Source: Planctomycetaceae bacterium
GTDB taxonomy: Bacteria; Planctomycetota; Planctomycetia; Pirellulales; Thermoguttaceae
Length of the DNA: 48,673 nucleotides
Assembly (NCBI GenBank): GCA_021372005.1
Contig: JAJFVC010000083.1
Span: 1 to 48,673, forward strand
Direction: 5' to 3'
Shown: piece after piece, positions 1-9,243 of the stretch
Numbering within the stretch: position 1 is the stretch's first letter
Layout of the letters: each line of letters opens with the position of its first letter
The notes under the pieces: model-generated
What the model saw: only the letters and a program-made list of their open reading frames with translations
What the model was told of the DNA's origin: nothing
The model's database searches: none
Program-made: the position numbers and the translations under genes

Positions 1-882
1 AATGTCGTCCAAGGCGATTTGCCGCTCGGTGGGCAACGCCCATTCGGTCATCTCGCGGTAGCTGCAATCGGGCAAATACACCTTGCCGACCGGCGGGACG
101 TTGTCGAACGCCTCGGACAGCGTGGTCACTTGGATCCACGATTGATTTTGCATCAAGGCGTCGAAAAATTGCGTCAACCAGCCGTTTTCAAAGACGTGTT
201 GTTTTGTTCCGGGCCAGATGCCGAACTTCTCGCCGTCGTCGCCGAGCACCGCGATCGCGTTCGGATGGTTTTGCGCCATCTCGGCCAGGTAGTCGATCGT
301 TTGTTGCGGCGCGCCGAACGGGATCAAGTAACGCAGACGCTCGCTGCCCGGGAAAACCGACAGCACGCGGCCTTGGTCTTCGGTCAACAGGTGGCCGGCA
401 AGCTGCGAGTCGGTCAGTCCGGCGCACTTGAAATGGAAGTCGTCCAGGATCGTGTATTCGATGCCGGCGTCGACCAGGTCGGACGCAAACGATTGCTCCC
501 AGACGCGTTCGGGAACCCACAGGCCGCGAACGGTCGCGCCCAGGCGGTTTTGCAGCCATCGGGTGTAGCTGCGGATTTGTCCGACGCGGTCTTGCGAGGT
601 GATCATCGCAAGGATCGGCTCGAAATAGGCCCCGCCGAGGATTTCGATGCGGCCTTGCTCGACCAGTCGGGCCAGACGATCGAGATATTCCGGGTGTCGC
701 TCGGCCAGCCATTCCATCAACGAGCCGCTGGTGTGCAACGCGATTTTCAACGAGCCGTAACGCTCGAAAACGTCCAAAAACGGACGGTAGCTGTCCTCGT
801 AGGCCTGTTCAAAGACGTTGTCAAAATTGCCGACGGGTTGGTGGTTGTGCAGGGCCAGAATCAGGCGGATCGGGTTTGGCAT
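1..882 (-). CDS. GH57 4-alpha-glucanotransferase / alpha-amylase, N-terminal part (cut by window edge)
   Basis: The minus-strand frame is open from an ATG at 882 to the window edge (294 codons, no stop). The start matches the N-terminus of archaeal-type GH57 4-alpha-glucanotransferases: [10 protein letters not shown] at residues 11-20 (GH57 motif 1), then GGAYFEP at 83-89. [10 protein letters not shown] at 121-130 carries the presumed nucleophile E125, and GDDGEKFG near 214-221 carries the presumed acid Asp. Such enzymes cut and transfer alpha-1,4-glucan chains in the cytoplasm; no signal peptide is visible. It is the last visible member of a minus-strand run with galT-like, GH57 and glgA genes, which supports a role in storage glucan turnover. 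No clear Shine-Dalgarno precedes the ATG. Amylase versus transferase specificity cannot be settled from half a protein. Confidence 0.85.
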   Translation of the reverse strand, partial: MPNPIRLILALHNHQPVGNFDNVFEQAYEDSYRPFLDVFERYGSLKIALHTSGSLMEWLAERHPEYLDRLARLVEQGRIEILGGAYFEPILAMITSQDRVGQIRSYTRWLQNRLGATVRGLWVPERVWEQSFASDLVDAGIEYTILDDFHFKCAGLTDSQLAGHLLTEDQGRVLSVFPGSERLRYLIPFGAPQQTIDYLAEMAQNHPNAIAVLGDDGEKFGIWPGTKQHVFENGWLTQFFDALMQNQSWIQVTTLSEAFDNVPPVGKVYLPDCSYREMTEWALPTERQIALDDI

Positions 883-1024
883 GATGACTCAAGCGGCAGG
901 TTTTGGAATCGATTGGGGTAGGGATGGTTGATCGTGGAATATCTTTTGTAGATTGCAGAAATACCGCAATCTACAAAGCTCCCGCAGATGGGAATAATTC
1001 CTTAATCGGCAACCATGCCCTAGT

Positions 1025-2065
1025 TTATCCAGTCTGCCTGGCTGGAAAATTTTGCGGCTCCGGCAACTCGACCTCAATTTCGCGCAGGAACGCGGCGGCT
1101 TGCTCAGGAGGAACCGCATTGATGTAAAATCCGGTACCCCATTCAAAGCCAGCCGTCTTCGTCAAACTCGGCATAATCTCTATATGCCAGTGATAATGCC
1201 CGAGCTCCTGCGTGTCAAAGGGGGCCGTGTGGATGATGTAATTGTAGGCGGGCTGGTCAAGAGCCGCCTCAACTTTGACGATCACCTGCCGCATCACGCC
1301 CGACAGCTCGTCGACCTCGTTCTTCTGGATGTTTTCAAAATGGCTGGCGTGGTTTTTCGGCAAAATCCACGTCTCGAACGGGAACCGGCTGGCGAACGGA
1401 CAGAACGCCACGAAGCCGGGCGTGTCTAGAACGATCCGTTTTTCGGTGGCCAACTCCTGCTGGATCATGTCGCAATAAACGCAACGACCGCGATAATTGT
1501 AAAACTCCAACGATCCGGTCATCTCTTCCCACACGTTGATCGGCACGATCGGCGTGACGATCAGTTGGCTGTGCGAGTGTTCCAAGGACGCGCCGGCCGC
1601 TGCGCCGACGTTTTTGAAAATCATGCCGTAGACCAGCCGCGGGTCTTTTTTCAAGTCCACCAGTCGGTCGCGGTAGACCCAAAACACCTCGCGCAGTTGC
1701 TCTTCGGAAAGCTCGGAGGTGCTGACGATGTGTTTGGGCGACTCGATGATCACCTCGTGCGCGCCGACGCCGCGCATCATGTCGTAGATGCCCTCGCCGC
1801 GCTTGTTCAGTTGGCCCTCGATCTCGAGCGCCGGGAACTTGTTCGGCACGACGCGGACGCGCCAGCCTTCACGGTTTCGCTGCGAGCCGGGCCGTCGGTA
1901 GGCGATGATCTCGCCGGGTGTTTTGTCCTCGTTGCCTTCGCAAAACGGGCAAAAACGCCCCTTTTGACGCTGAGGGGTCGAATCGAAATCATGCGGCCGC
2001 TTTGCGCGCGAGCTGGCGATGATCACCCAACGGCCGACAATCGGGTCTTTTCGTAGATCTGGCAT
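1025..2065 (-). CDS. galT: GalT-family nucleotidyltransferase (galactose-1-P uridylyltransferase or ADP-glucose phosphorylase-like)
   Basis: 346 aa from the ATG at 2065 (a TTG nine bases upstream is less likely). The HIT-superfamily GalT fold is indicated by [12 protein letters not shown] near the N-terminus, two CxxC pairs that could bind zinc (C39/C42 and C195/C198), HSHSQ at 163-167 and [10 protein letters not shown] at 290-299. H165 should be the nucleotidylated histidine. Classical GalT has HPHGQ at this site; HSHSQ is also known from the plant ADP-glucose phosphorylase branch. The gene sits between two GH57 enzymes and downstream of glgA, with no galK or galE in view. A role in ADP-glucose or glucose-1-phosphate metabolism is therefore as plausible as the Leloir pathway. 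The family is sure; the substrate is not. Confidence 0.88.
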   Translation of the reverse strand: MPDLRKDPIVGRWVIIASSRAKRPHDFDSTPQRQKGRFCPFCEGNEDKTPGEIIAYRRPGSQRNREGWRVRVVPNKFPALEIEGQLNKRGEGIYDMMRGVGAHEVIIESPKHIVSTSELSEEQLREVFWVYRDRLVDLKKDPRLVYGMIFKNVGAAAGASLEHSHSQLIVTPIVPINVWEEMTGSLEFYNYRGRCVYCDMIQQELATEKRIVLDTPGFVAFCPFASRFPFETWILPKNHASHFENIQKNEVDELSGVMRQVIVKVEAALDQPAYNYIIHTAPFDTQELGHYHWHIEIMPSLTKTAGFEWGTGFYINAVPPEQAAAFLREIEVELPEPQNFPARQTG

Positions 2066-2073
2066 GAGTAGCA

Positions 2074-2142
2074 AGTAGGGATTAGAGATTAGGGATTGGA
2101 CACTTTTTGTTTGGGACTGGGATTGGGCTAGTCCCTAGCCCC
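2074..2142. repeat. Intergenic G/C-run repeats with a perfect 7-bp hairpin
   Basis: The stretch between galT and the GH57 gene is built from near-repeats of the form GGGATTA / GGGATTG, followed by GGGCTAG-TCC-CTAGCCC (2125-2141), a perfect 7-bp stem, and then a pyrimidine run. Related runs recur between several other genes in this window. No gene is read from it. Confidence 0.6.
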
Positions 2143-2150
2143 TTTTCTTT

Positions 2151-4349
2151 TCACGCCTGCCACATGATCAGTTCATAATCGGGCGACGGCACCGTGGTTT
2201 CGATCGCTCCTTCGTGCGGAATGCGCTCGACCGGCTGGTCGTCCTTCATCAGTTCAACGTAAAAATGCACGGGCTCATCGGTCTTGCGGCCGAGGCTTCG
2301 GAACGGCAAGGCCAGCTCGAACAGTTGATCGGCCGCGGCCACGGCGTGCGAGCCGGCCACCACCTCGCCGTCGCGCCAGAGCCGTACCTCGGGCTCTCTG
2401 CGGCTGGGATGCGAGACCAGCAGTTCAAAACCCTCGGGCTGTAAAAACACCAGCCGCAGCGAGGGAATCTCGGCCAACTGTTCGCGGAACGGTCCGCCGC
2501 GCGAGTCCAATCGGAGCAGGAGCCGTTCGGGATCGAATCCGAAATAGAGGTCCGAGATGACGCCTTGCGTGACCATGCTCATCGTGCCGCGGGAACCGCC
2601 GCAAAGGTAATGGCCGGCGTTGATCCACTCGAAGTAGCTTCGACGCCCGTCAACTTTGACGCTCAGCAGGCCCGTCGGTTCGGAATAAACCTGCGAGGGT
2701 CGGTGGCCTTGGCGAATCGGGTGCGACAGTTCGCTGGGCGGCACTTCGCCCAATACCGTGTAGACATTTTGCAGGTGTTTGCGGAACAGGCGATCGAACA
2801 ACCCGTCCTGCGCGCTGCTGTGGCTGTCGCCGAACCACCAGAACCAATCGCTGCCCTCGGCGATGAACAGTTCCTGCCAGGCCAGGGCGAGCTGTTCGGC
2901 CGGCTTCGTCTTTTTGGCGTCGATGGCCTTCAGCCATTGGCGCGTTTCGTAGAGCGAGTCCCACGCGCGGTTGCATTCGGGGTGGCCGATCCAGATGCCG
3001 AAATTGTGCTGGATCCAACTGCCGGCGAACAGGTGCCCGATCTTGTCGGTGGCCGGATATTGGGCCAGGTAGTCGCCGATGCGGACCGGACGGATGCGCG
3101 GGTGCTGAACCACGCGGCGATAGACGCCCCGCAAAAACTCGACGCCGGCGTTGGGATAATATTCCCAGCAGTTTTCGCCGTCGAGAATGATGCTGACCAG
3201 CGTGGGCCGGTGGCCGGCGTTGCCGCCCGTGGCGTTGCCGATCGCCTCCAGCTTGCCCATGAAGTCGTCGACCGCGTGGCCTGGCGCAAAACGCTGATAG
3301 TGGAATCCGATCTGGTCGCTCATCGCGTGGTCGCGGAAGACGATTTGCAGCGAGCGGCCTTGCTCTTCGACGCGCCACGGGCGATAGAGCATTTCGGGAT
3401 TGCGCAGGTATCCGTTGCCGTCGCGCGAGACCCAGCCGTCGGTCGAACAGGATAGGATTTCCTCGTCGGTGCCGATCCATTGGATGCCGGCCTCGGCGAT
3501 GATCGGAATGATGTTCTGGCAGACGGAGCCTTCGGAGGGCCACATGCCGCGCGGCTTTTGGCCGAACAGTTTTTCGTGGTTTTCGACCGCGCGGCGCACG
3601 TGTTCGCGGGCGTCCTCGGGATAGCCGTCCAAGTGTTTTGGCAGCATCACGTTGGGCATCGCGCGGCGGGCCAGACGCTTGTCCCACAGCAACGGCATGA
3701 TCGGATGGTAGAACGGCGTGGTGGTCAATTCGACCTGGCCGCGCTCGAGCAGTTCACGATGCAGCGGCACCACTTGGCGCAGCAGTTCGAGTTGCTTGTC
3801 CAGGAGCCACTGCTTTTCCTTCTCCGTCCAGTTGCGGCCCTTGGTCCGAAACTCGGCCAGTTCCGGATCGTGCTCGAAGCACAACGGGTGCATCCAGGCC
3901 AGATTGGACCAACACTGCAAGTCGACGATGTCTTTTTTGTTGAAACGTTTGCGGGCGCGATCGGCCGAATCGACCCCGAGGCCGCGCTTTTTGTACAGCT
4001 CGAAATAACGCGGAAACGGGCGGATCATGTGATCCGGATGGACCATGAAAAAATTGTCCATCAGGTAGAACGCGTCTTCCTCGTTGAGTCCGTCGGCCGG
4101 CAGCCGGGACACGCGCAGATGGGTGTCTTGATGGCCGTGATCGGTGTAGGCGGCCAACTGCTGCAACAGGCTGGGCACCAGATTGATCGTGGCGTGCAGC
4201 TCGGGCGCTTCCTTCAGCAACATCGCCATGCCCCAGTAGTCCTTGGTCCCATGCAATCGGACCCAGGGCATGGGATTTTCGCCGGACACGTCGTCCGGAT
4301 AATAGGGTTGATGTTGGTGCCAGAAAAAGGCCAACGCAACTTCGTGCAT
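2151..4349 (-). CDS. GH57 family glycoside hydrolase (alpha-amylase/pullulanase type)
   Basis: 732 aa; the ATG at 4349 has AAGGA about 7 bases upstream. GH57 motifs appear in order: WHQHQP at residues 10-15, TTPFYHP near 210, GMWPSEGSV near 268 (presumed nucleophile Glu), HAMSDQIGFHY near 345 (presumed acid Asp) and LDGENCWEYY near 390. About 200 C-terminal residues beyond the barrel look beta-rich, as in the sandwich domains of longer GH57 enzymes. There is no signal peptide, so it should act on cytoplasmic alpha-glucan. It lies 85 bases upstream of galT and 163 bases downstream of glgA on the same strand, consistent with one operon for glycogen remodelling. Exact specificity (amylase, pullulanase or branching enzyme) is not readable. 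Confidence 0.88.
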   Translation of the reverse strand: MHEVALAFFWHQHQPYYPDDVSGENPMPWVRLHGTKDYWGMAMLLKEAPELHATINLVPSLLQQLAAYTDHGHQDTHLRVSRLPADGLNEEDAFYLMDNFFMVHPDHMIRPFPRYFELYKKRGLGVDSADRARKRFNKKDIVDLQCWSNLAWMHPLCFEHDPELAEFRTKGRNWTEKEKQWLLDKQLELLRQVVPLHRELLERGQVELTTTPFYHPIMPLLWDKRLARRAMPNVMLPKHLDGYPEDAREHVRRAVENHEKLFGQKPRGMWPSEGSVCQNIIPIIAEAGIQWIGTDEEILSCSTDGWVSRDGNGYLRNPEMLYRPWRVEEQGRSLQIVFRDHAMSDQIGFHYQRFAPGHAVDDFMGKLEAIGNATGGNAGHRPTLVSIILDGENCWEYYPNAGVEFLRGVYRRVVQHPRIRPVRIGDYLAQYPATDKIGHLFAGSWIQHNFGIWIGHPECNRAWDSLYETRQWLKAIDAKKTKPAEQLALAWQELFIAEGSDWFWWFGDSHSSAQDGLFDRLFRKHLQNVYTVLGEVPPSELSHPIRQGHRPSQVYSEPTGLLSVKVDGRRSYFEWINAGHYLCGGSRGTMSMVTQGVISDLYFGFDPERLLLRLDSRGGPFREQLAEIPSLRLVFLQPEGFELLVSHPSRREPEVRLWRDGEVVAGSHAVAAADQLFELALPFRSLGRKTDEPVHFYVELMKDDQPVERIPHEGAIETTVPSPDYELIMWQA

Positions 4350-4468
4350 GGTGATCCTTCACCCTCGGTGGAAAAGTTTTCTTGCTCCGTGATGATGCCG
4401 GGCGAGGTCGGCAGAAAAACTGTCGAACGGCGGAAGATGGAAGGCGAAAAAATCCGTTTTCCCGCTTC

Positions 4469-4504
4469 GGCCCTCACCCCGGTCCTCTCCCGGCGGGAGA
4501 GGGA
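4469..4504. repeat. Dispersed palindromic element, copy A
   Basis: GGCCCTCACCCCGGTCCTCTCCC followed by a short spacer and GGGAGAGGG. The right part forms a stem with the CTCTCCC stretch. This is one of five related copies in the window (others at about 10003, 23437, 25104 and 25998). It lies between glgA and the GH57 gene, just downstream of the glgA stop. Confidence 0.7.
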
Positions 4505-4512
4505 ATTGCATT

Positions 4513-6000
4513 TTAGCCCGCCGGTTGGGGCTTTTTGGCTCGCTCCATGGTTTTTTGGTACAAGGCGACATACTCGCGGGCGCTGCGCGACCACGACCAG
4601 TCTTGATGCATGCCGACCTGGATCAGTTTCTTCCAGATCTCCGGCCGACGATAGGCGTCGCAGGCTTGACGCAGGCATTCGCCCAACGCCAGCGCGCTGG
4701 GCTCGTAGAACACGAATCCGTTGGCCGCCGGATTGGGCGACTGTGCGTCGAAACCGGTGATCGTGTCGGCCAGCCCGCCCGTGGCCCGAACCAACGGCAC
4801 CGTGCCGTAACGCAAACTGTAAAGCTGATTCAGCCCGCACGGCTCGAACCGGCTCGGCATCAGGAACAGGTCGGCCCCGGCCTCGATCTGATGCGCCAGC
4901 GGATTCGAGAAACCCAATCGCAGGGCGACCCGCTGCGGGAATCGCTGGGCGAGCGTCTCCAAAAGTTGGTGATATTGCGGCTGTCCGGTGCCCAGGATGG
5001 CCCATTGCACGTCGCTGGTTTGCACCCAACGCTGCATCACTTCGGCCACCAAATCAAAACCCTTTTGGTCGATCAGCCGTCCGACGATGCCGATCAGCGG
5101 CGCGCCGGGCTCCTGTGGCAAGCCGAGCTCTTGCTGCAAGGCTTTCTTGCAGAGCGGTTTGCCCTGGTCGACCGTGGCGGCGTTGTAGTGCGCGGTCAGA
5201 TGCGGATCGGTCTCGGGGTTCCATTCTTGCGGATCGATGCCGTTGAGGATGCCCGAGAGCACGTCGTGCCGATGCTGTAAAACGCCTTCCAATCCGCAAC
5301 CCAGCGGGCTGCTTTGAATCTCTTGGGCGTAGCGGGGGCTCACGGTGTTGATCGAGTCGCTGAACACCATGCCGGTTTTCAACAGGTTCAGATTGCCGTG
5401 GAATTCCATCTGATGCCAGTTGAAATATTTCCAGTCGAGCCCGGTCAGCAGCATGTCCCAGTGCCAGAATTGGCCCTGGTAGGACAGGTTGTGGACCGTC
5501 AGCAACGCGGCGATGTTTTCGTAGCGTGGGACGTTGTGGTATTCAATCTTGAGGTAGGCCGGGACCAGGCCCGTCTGCCAGTCGTTGACGTGCAACACAT
5601 CGACGGGCAGGTCGAGCAGGCGGATCGCCTCCAATACGGCGCGGCTGAAAAACACGAACCGCTCGCAGTTGTCGACGTAGTCTTTGCCGTCGACGTTGTA
5701 GAGCTCGTCGCGGTCGTAATATTGATCTTGTTCGACCAGGTAGACCGGCACGCGGCCGCCGGGCATCGTGCTGCGGAGCAGGTGTCCGGTGACCATTTTG
5801 CTGCCGATCGGGATGATGAAATCGATGCCCAACGGCTCGATCCGCTGACCGCAATAACGAGTTTGTCGATAGGCGGGCAGGACGACCGACACGTGGTGGC
5901 CGAGTTCGGCCAAGGCCAACGGCAACGCGCCGCACACGTCGGCCAGACCGCCGGTCTTGGCAAACGGCACCGCTTCGCTCGTGGCCAACAGGATATTCAC
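4513..6000 (-). CDS. glgA: Glycogen synthase (GT5, ADP-glucose type)
   Basis: 495 aa, the usual length for bacterial GlgA. The start is GTG at 6000, with GGAG seven bases upstream. The N-terminal KTGGL motif (residues 15-19) binds the ADP-glucose donor. The N-terminal Rossmann half contains DVLHVNDWQTGLVP and LLTVHNLSYQG. The C-terminal half has GRLIDQKGFDL, the catalytic-loop stretch PSRFEPCGLNQLYS and the STGGL-like RATGGLADT. The enzyme adds glucose from ADP-glucose to growing alpha-1,4-glucan in the cytoplasm. It is the first gene of the minus-strand glucan cluster, and a perfect TATAAT on its strand lies at 6024-6019, giving a short leader. No glgB or glgC is in the window. Confidence 0.96.
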   Translation of the reverse strand: MNILLATSEAVPFAKTGGLADVCGALPLALAELGHHVSVVLPAYRQTRYCGQRIEPLGIDFIIPIGSKMVTGHLLRSTMPGGRVPVYLVEQDQYYDRDELYNVDGKDYVDNCERFVFFSRAVLEAIRLLDLPVDVLHVNDWQTGLVPAYLKIEYHNVPRYENIAALLTVHNLSYQGQFWHWDMLLTGLDWKYFNWHQMEFHGNLNLLKTGMVFSDSINTVSPRYAQEIQSSPLGCGLEGVLQHRHDVLSGILNGIDPQEWNPETDPHLTAHYNAATVDQGKPLCKKALQQELGLPQEPGAPLIGIVGRLIDQKGFDLVAEVMQRWVQTSDVQWAILGTGQPQYHQLLETLAQRFPQRVALRLGFSNPLAHQIEAGADLFLMPSRFEPCGLNQLYSLRYGTVPLVRATGGLADTITGFDAQSPNPAANGFVFYEPSALALGECLRQACDAYRRPEIWKKLIQVGMHQDWSWSRSAREYVALYQKTMERAKKPQPAG

Positions 6001-6572
6001 CGATTCACTCCGTCAAGAATTATAGATGATGTCGTGGTTAGGGTTGGGCGAGGGCGTTTTGTTGGGCTCGCTCGAAGGCACTCTAATTATCGCCGATTCG
6101 AGGTCGTTATAAAAGACAGAATCAGCGTAATCGTTAATGTTTATCTCGCGTGCCCGATATTGTCACATTCAACAAATGCCCCACATTACGCAGTTTGTCA
6201 AGAACGATTTGCGCGCAGACCTCCCGGTTTGCGCCAGCGTTACAATCGGAACAACCGACCTCGAAGTTTATCCAAATTTCCATAGGGAGCTCGGGTGAGG
6301 TGGTGAGAGCAGCTGTTTTTTTCGGGGCGTTGAGTCGGATTTTTCGGTGTACGAGCGGGATTTGCAAGATGCGGATTGTACGGGCACGTTCTCTTTTTGC
6401 GTCGTCTTATGTTGCGAAAAATCCCCATTTCGCCAAAAATAGTGGTATTCTTGTAGAGTGGATTAGAGTCGTTCTCTAAAATTCTGCCGGCGGGCGATGC
6501 GACGCTCGACGGAATAGAACACCGGCAGACGCAAAAAGTCCGTTCGACGGGGTGGTCCCGAGGATCTGGGCC
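6001..6572. other. Long AT-richer divergent intergenic region
   Basis: 572 bases between the divergent glgA and DUF11-lipoprotein genes, clearly richer in A+T than its surroundings. On the minus strand TATAAT (6024-6019) is the likely glgA -10 box, without a good -35. On the plus side TCTGCCGG (6483-6490) and CCGGCAGA (6522-6529) form an 8-bp inverted repeat in the presumed leader of the lipoprotein gene. Short frames across 6134-6479 have no good ribosome site or recognisable product, and I do not call a gene. Confidence 0.5.
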
Positions 6573-8789
6573 ATGTGGCGTTCATGGAAGAGTGGCCGAT
6601 GGATCGTATTGGCGGTGGCGCTGTGCGCGCTGCTGGCCGGATGCCAGAGCGGCGTCAATTCGGGCATCGATCCGAGCGGCCACTATATTCTCACCGATCC
6701 GCTGACCGACCCGTACAGTGAACCTGAGCCGGCCGCAACGATCGACGCGCAGGGTCCCCAGGAGGGCGAACTGCCTTGGGACGACATCGCGGTGCAGTTG
6801 CATCCGCGGGAGACGGTCGCGCCGGTCAACAGCGAGGTGGTGTTGATCGCCGGCGTTTGCGGGACCGACAACCATCTGCGCACCAATCGCCGGTTGGAGT
6901 GGTCGATCGACCCGGGCAGCGCCGGGCAGTTCGTCGCCGTCGGTCAAAACGGGTTGGTCGATTGGCTCTTGGGCGATTTCAATCGGCCGCGGAAAGTGAG
7001 CAACACGTTCGCCATCGGCAGCACCTCGCGCAGCAGCGTCCGCTTGAATCGCAGCAACTGCAACCCTGACGCGGATACGCAAGTGTTGCGCGGCGAGGGG
7101 TGGGTTTCTTTGACATCCCCGGCTGAGGGCGTCAGCCATGTCACCGTGTTTGCGCCGGAGGTCTATCGCTGGGACTCACGTCTCCAATCGGCCACGATCC
7201 ATTGGGTCGACGCGCAGTGGCGATTTCCGCCGCCCGCGATCCATCCGGCGGGTACGAAACACGGACTAACGACCACGGTGACGCGGCTGTCGAATCAGAC
7301 GCCGTGTGAGCGATGGCGGGTGCGTTACGAGGTGGTCGAGGGACCGCCGGCCGGTTTTTCGCCCAGCGGCGCCACGGCGGTCGAGGCGCCGGTGGATTCG
7401 ACCGGTTCGGCCAATGTCGAGATTTTTCAAAAACAACCGACGCCCGGGACCAACAAAATCGCCATCCAAATAATCCGGCCCGGCGACTTGCCCGGCGCGA
7501 ACGGATGTCGTTTGGTGGTCGGCTCCGGCTCGACGTTGGAAACGTGGGCCGCCCCGGGCGCGGCGGCGACGGTCGCCCCCTCGGCTTTGTCAGGCGCCGT
7601 GTCCAGCTCGCCGCTCCAGGTGGACGTGACCGGGCCCGCGCAGGCCAACGTGGGCGATCGAGTGACGTTCGAGATGACGATCCGAAACGCGGGCCCGGCG
7701 GCGTTGCGAGGGCTGGTCGTCAAGGATCGGTTGGATCCGGGCTTGGAGCATTCGGCGGCCAACGCGCAGAATGTGATCGAGAATCGCACGCTGGGCGATT
7801 TGGCGCCGGGGGCGTCGCGTCGCATTCGGCTTTCGATCCGCGTTACGCGGCCGGGTCGGTTGTGTCAGACCGTCGAGGTGAGCGGGCCCGGCGCGGCCAC
7901 CGTGAGCAAGCAAGTCTGTGTGACGGTCGCCGGCGGCGGTTCTTCCACCTCCTCGGGCGGTGCAACGCCGGCGGTCGGTGCGACGCTGGGTGTAAAAATC
8001 TCGTGCGAGAATAAGCAGTTGGTGGTGGGCGAGACGGCTAAGTTCGCCATCGAGTTGGTCAACAACGGGACGACGCCGCTCTACAACGTTCGGGTGTTCG
8101 ATCAATACGACGCCGTGCTGACGCCCACGCTGGCGACGGACGGCTATCGTTTGGAAAACGGCGGGCTGGCGTGGACGGTCGATCGATTGCCACCGGGGCG
8201 TCCGACGCAATTGGGCGTGCATTGCACCTGCCAAAAGGCCTCGTTGCGGGCGTGCAGTCGGATTCGTGCGACGGCGCCGGGCGGGGCGCCGGTCGAGGAC
8301 GAGGCGTGTCTGGAGATCCGAGATGCGGGTCCTAGGCCGTCGCCCTCATCGCCGTTTGGCCAGACGCCGGGCGCGTCGTCGGATAAAACCACCGAGCCGA
8401 AGCGGACCGAAGCGGAACCGTCGGATGGCTTGGTGTTGTCGGTTGCGGGACTGCGGCCGTTGGTCACCGCCGGCAAGGAATTGACCTATGAGATCAGCGT
8501 AACCAACAAGACCGCCGCGGCGTTGCGCCAGATGAGTGTGACGGCGACCGTGCCCGAGGGCATGGCGCTCAGCCCGTTGGGCACGACGGGGCCGGGCCAG
8601 ACGAAGTTCAACGTCGATGGAGCGACCGTTCGGTTCGATCCGGTGTCGGAGCTTTCGCCGGGCCAGTCATTAACCTATCTGGTGCGCGTGCAGACGAAGC
8701 GGCCCGGACAGTTCAAGTTCCGCGTCCGCGCCGGGGCCTCGTCGCTGCCGAAAACCATCGAAAAAGAGGCGAGCACCGAAGTTTTTTGA
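6573..8789 (+). CDS. Lipoprotein with repeated DUF11-type beta domains
   Basis: 738 aa from the ATG at 6573; a GTG 21 bases upstream would precede an otherwise normal lipoprotein signal. After a basic start and hydrophobic stretch, the lipobox LLAGC places the lipidated cysteine at residue 24. About 320 residues of Pro/Gly-rich unknown sequence follow. At least three DUF11-like (CARDB/Ig-like) domains come next, starting near 345 (QANVGDRVTFEMTIRNAG), 470 (LVVGETAKFAIELVNNGT) and 620 (LVTAGKELTYEISVTN). Such domains are typical of large planctomycete surface proteins. It is probably anchored to a membrane and exposed to the periplasm or outside, with a structural or adhesive role. The precise function is unknown. 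Confidence 0.82.
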   Translation: MWRSWKSGRWIVLAVALCALLAGCQSGVNSGIDPSGHYILTDPLTDPYSEPEPAATIDAQGPQEGELPWDDIAVQLHPRETVAPVNSEVVLIAGVCGTDNHLRTNRRLEWSIDPGSAGQFVAVGQNGLVDWLLGDFNRPRKVSNTFAIGSTSRSSVRLNRSNCNPDADTQVLRGEGWVSLTSPAEGVSHVTVFAPEVYRWDSRLQSATIHWVDAQWRFPPPAIHPAGTKHGLTTTVTRLSNQTPCERWRVRYEVVEGPPAGFSPSGATAVEAPVDSTGSANVEIFQKQPTPGTNKIAIQIIRPGDLPGANGCRLVVGSGSTLETWAAPGAAATVAPSALSGAVSSSPLQVDVTGPAQANVGDRVTFEMTIRNAGPAALRGLVVKDRLDPGLEHSAANAQNVIENRTLGDLAPGASRRIRLSIRVTRPGRLCQTVEVSGPGAATVSKQVCVTVAGGGSSTSSGGATPAVGATLGVKISCENKQLVVGETAKFAIELVNNGTTPLYNVRVFDQYDAVLTPTLATDGYRLENGGLAWTVDRLPPGRPTQLGVHCTCQKASLRACSRIRATAPGGAPVEDEACLEIRDAGPRPSPSSPFGQTPGASSDKTTEPKRTEAEPSDGLVLSVAGLRPLVTAGKELTYEISVTNKTAAALRQMSVTATVPEGMALSPLGTTGPGQTKFNVDGATVRFDPVSELSPGQSLTYLVRVQTKRPGQFKFRVRAGASSLPKTIEKEASTEVF

Positions 8790-8820
8790 GGCCGATGGTC
8801 CAAGGCGAAAAACGACCAAC

Positions 8821-9174
8821 ATGCCGCGATTTGTGATTCTGCGTCACGACAGTCTGCAAGGCGTCCATTTCGACTGGATGTTCGAGGTCGGCGAAACGCT
8901 GAAAACCTGGTCGTTGCCGAAGCCGCCGACCGAGGAAGCGTCGCTCGACGGCCAGCGGTTGGCCGATCATCGCCGGGCGTATCTCGATTACGAAGGGCCG
9001 GTGTCCGACGGACGCGGCGACGTGACGCGATGGGACTGCGGCGACTACACGCTGTTGCGCGAGGGCGACGACGTGTGGACGGTTTTGATTGCGGGTAAAA
9101 AATTGCGGGGCCGGGCCGAGTTGCAGCGTGTTCACGACGACCGGTGGCGAGCGACCTTTTTAAGTGGAGAGTGA
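8821..9174 (+). CDS. Stand-alone LigD-type 3'-phosphoesterase domain protein
   Basis: 117 aa, starting 31 bases after the DUF11 gene. The protein resembles the N-terminal phosphoesterase (PE) module of bacterial DNA ligase D: FVILRHDSLQGVHFDWMFEV (H9, H16 and D18 correspond to the metal-binding His-His-Asp), LKTWSLPKPP, DHRRAYLDYEGPV and a C-terminal DDVWTVLIAGKK strand. In LigD this module trims 3'-phosphate and ribonucleotide ends during non-homologous end joining. Here no ligase or polymerase domain is attached or encoded nearby. The substrate is therefore an inference; it could repair DNA ends or act on another phosphoester. The last codons and stop lie inside a purine-rich GTGGAGA-type repeat. 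Confidence 0.75.
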   Translation: MPRFVILRHDSLQGVHFDWMFEVGETLKTWSLPKPPTEEASLDGQRLADHRRAYLDYEGPVSDGRGDVTRWDCGDYTLLREGDDVWTVLIAGKKLRGRAELQRVHDDRWRATFLSGE

Positions 9175-9187
9175 AGAGTGGAGAGAG
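9162..9187. repeat. Purine-rich heptad-like repeat overlapping a stop codon
   Basis: AGTGGAGAGTGAAGAGTGGAGAG consists of three near-identical 7-base steps. The phosphoesterase gene terminates inside it, so its last three or four residues are encoded by the repeat. Confidence 0.55.
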
Positions 9188-9243
9188 CACGGCGAGAGAC
9201 GGCTGATTCGCCGCAGAATTCGTAAAAACTGCGACAGGCGGCG

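Noticed and set aside
19-921. Plus-strand frame of 300 residues at the left edge
   Set aside because: It is antisense to a clear GH57 N-terminus with all early motifs; no ribosome site or family for the plus frame.
6134-6479. Small genes in the AT-rich region upstream of the DUF11 lipoprotein
   Set aside because: Several short frames exist on both strands but none has a ribosome site or plausible product.
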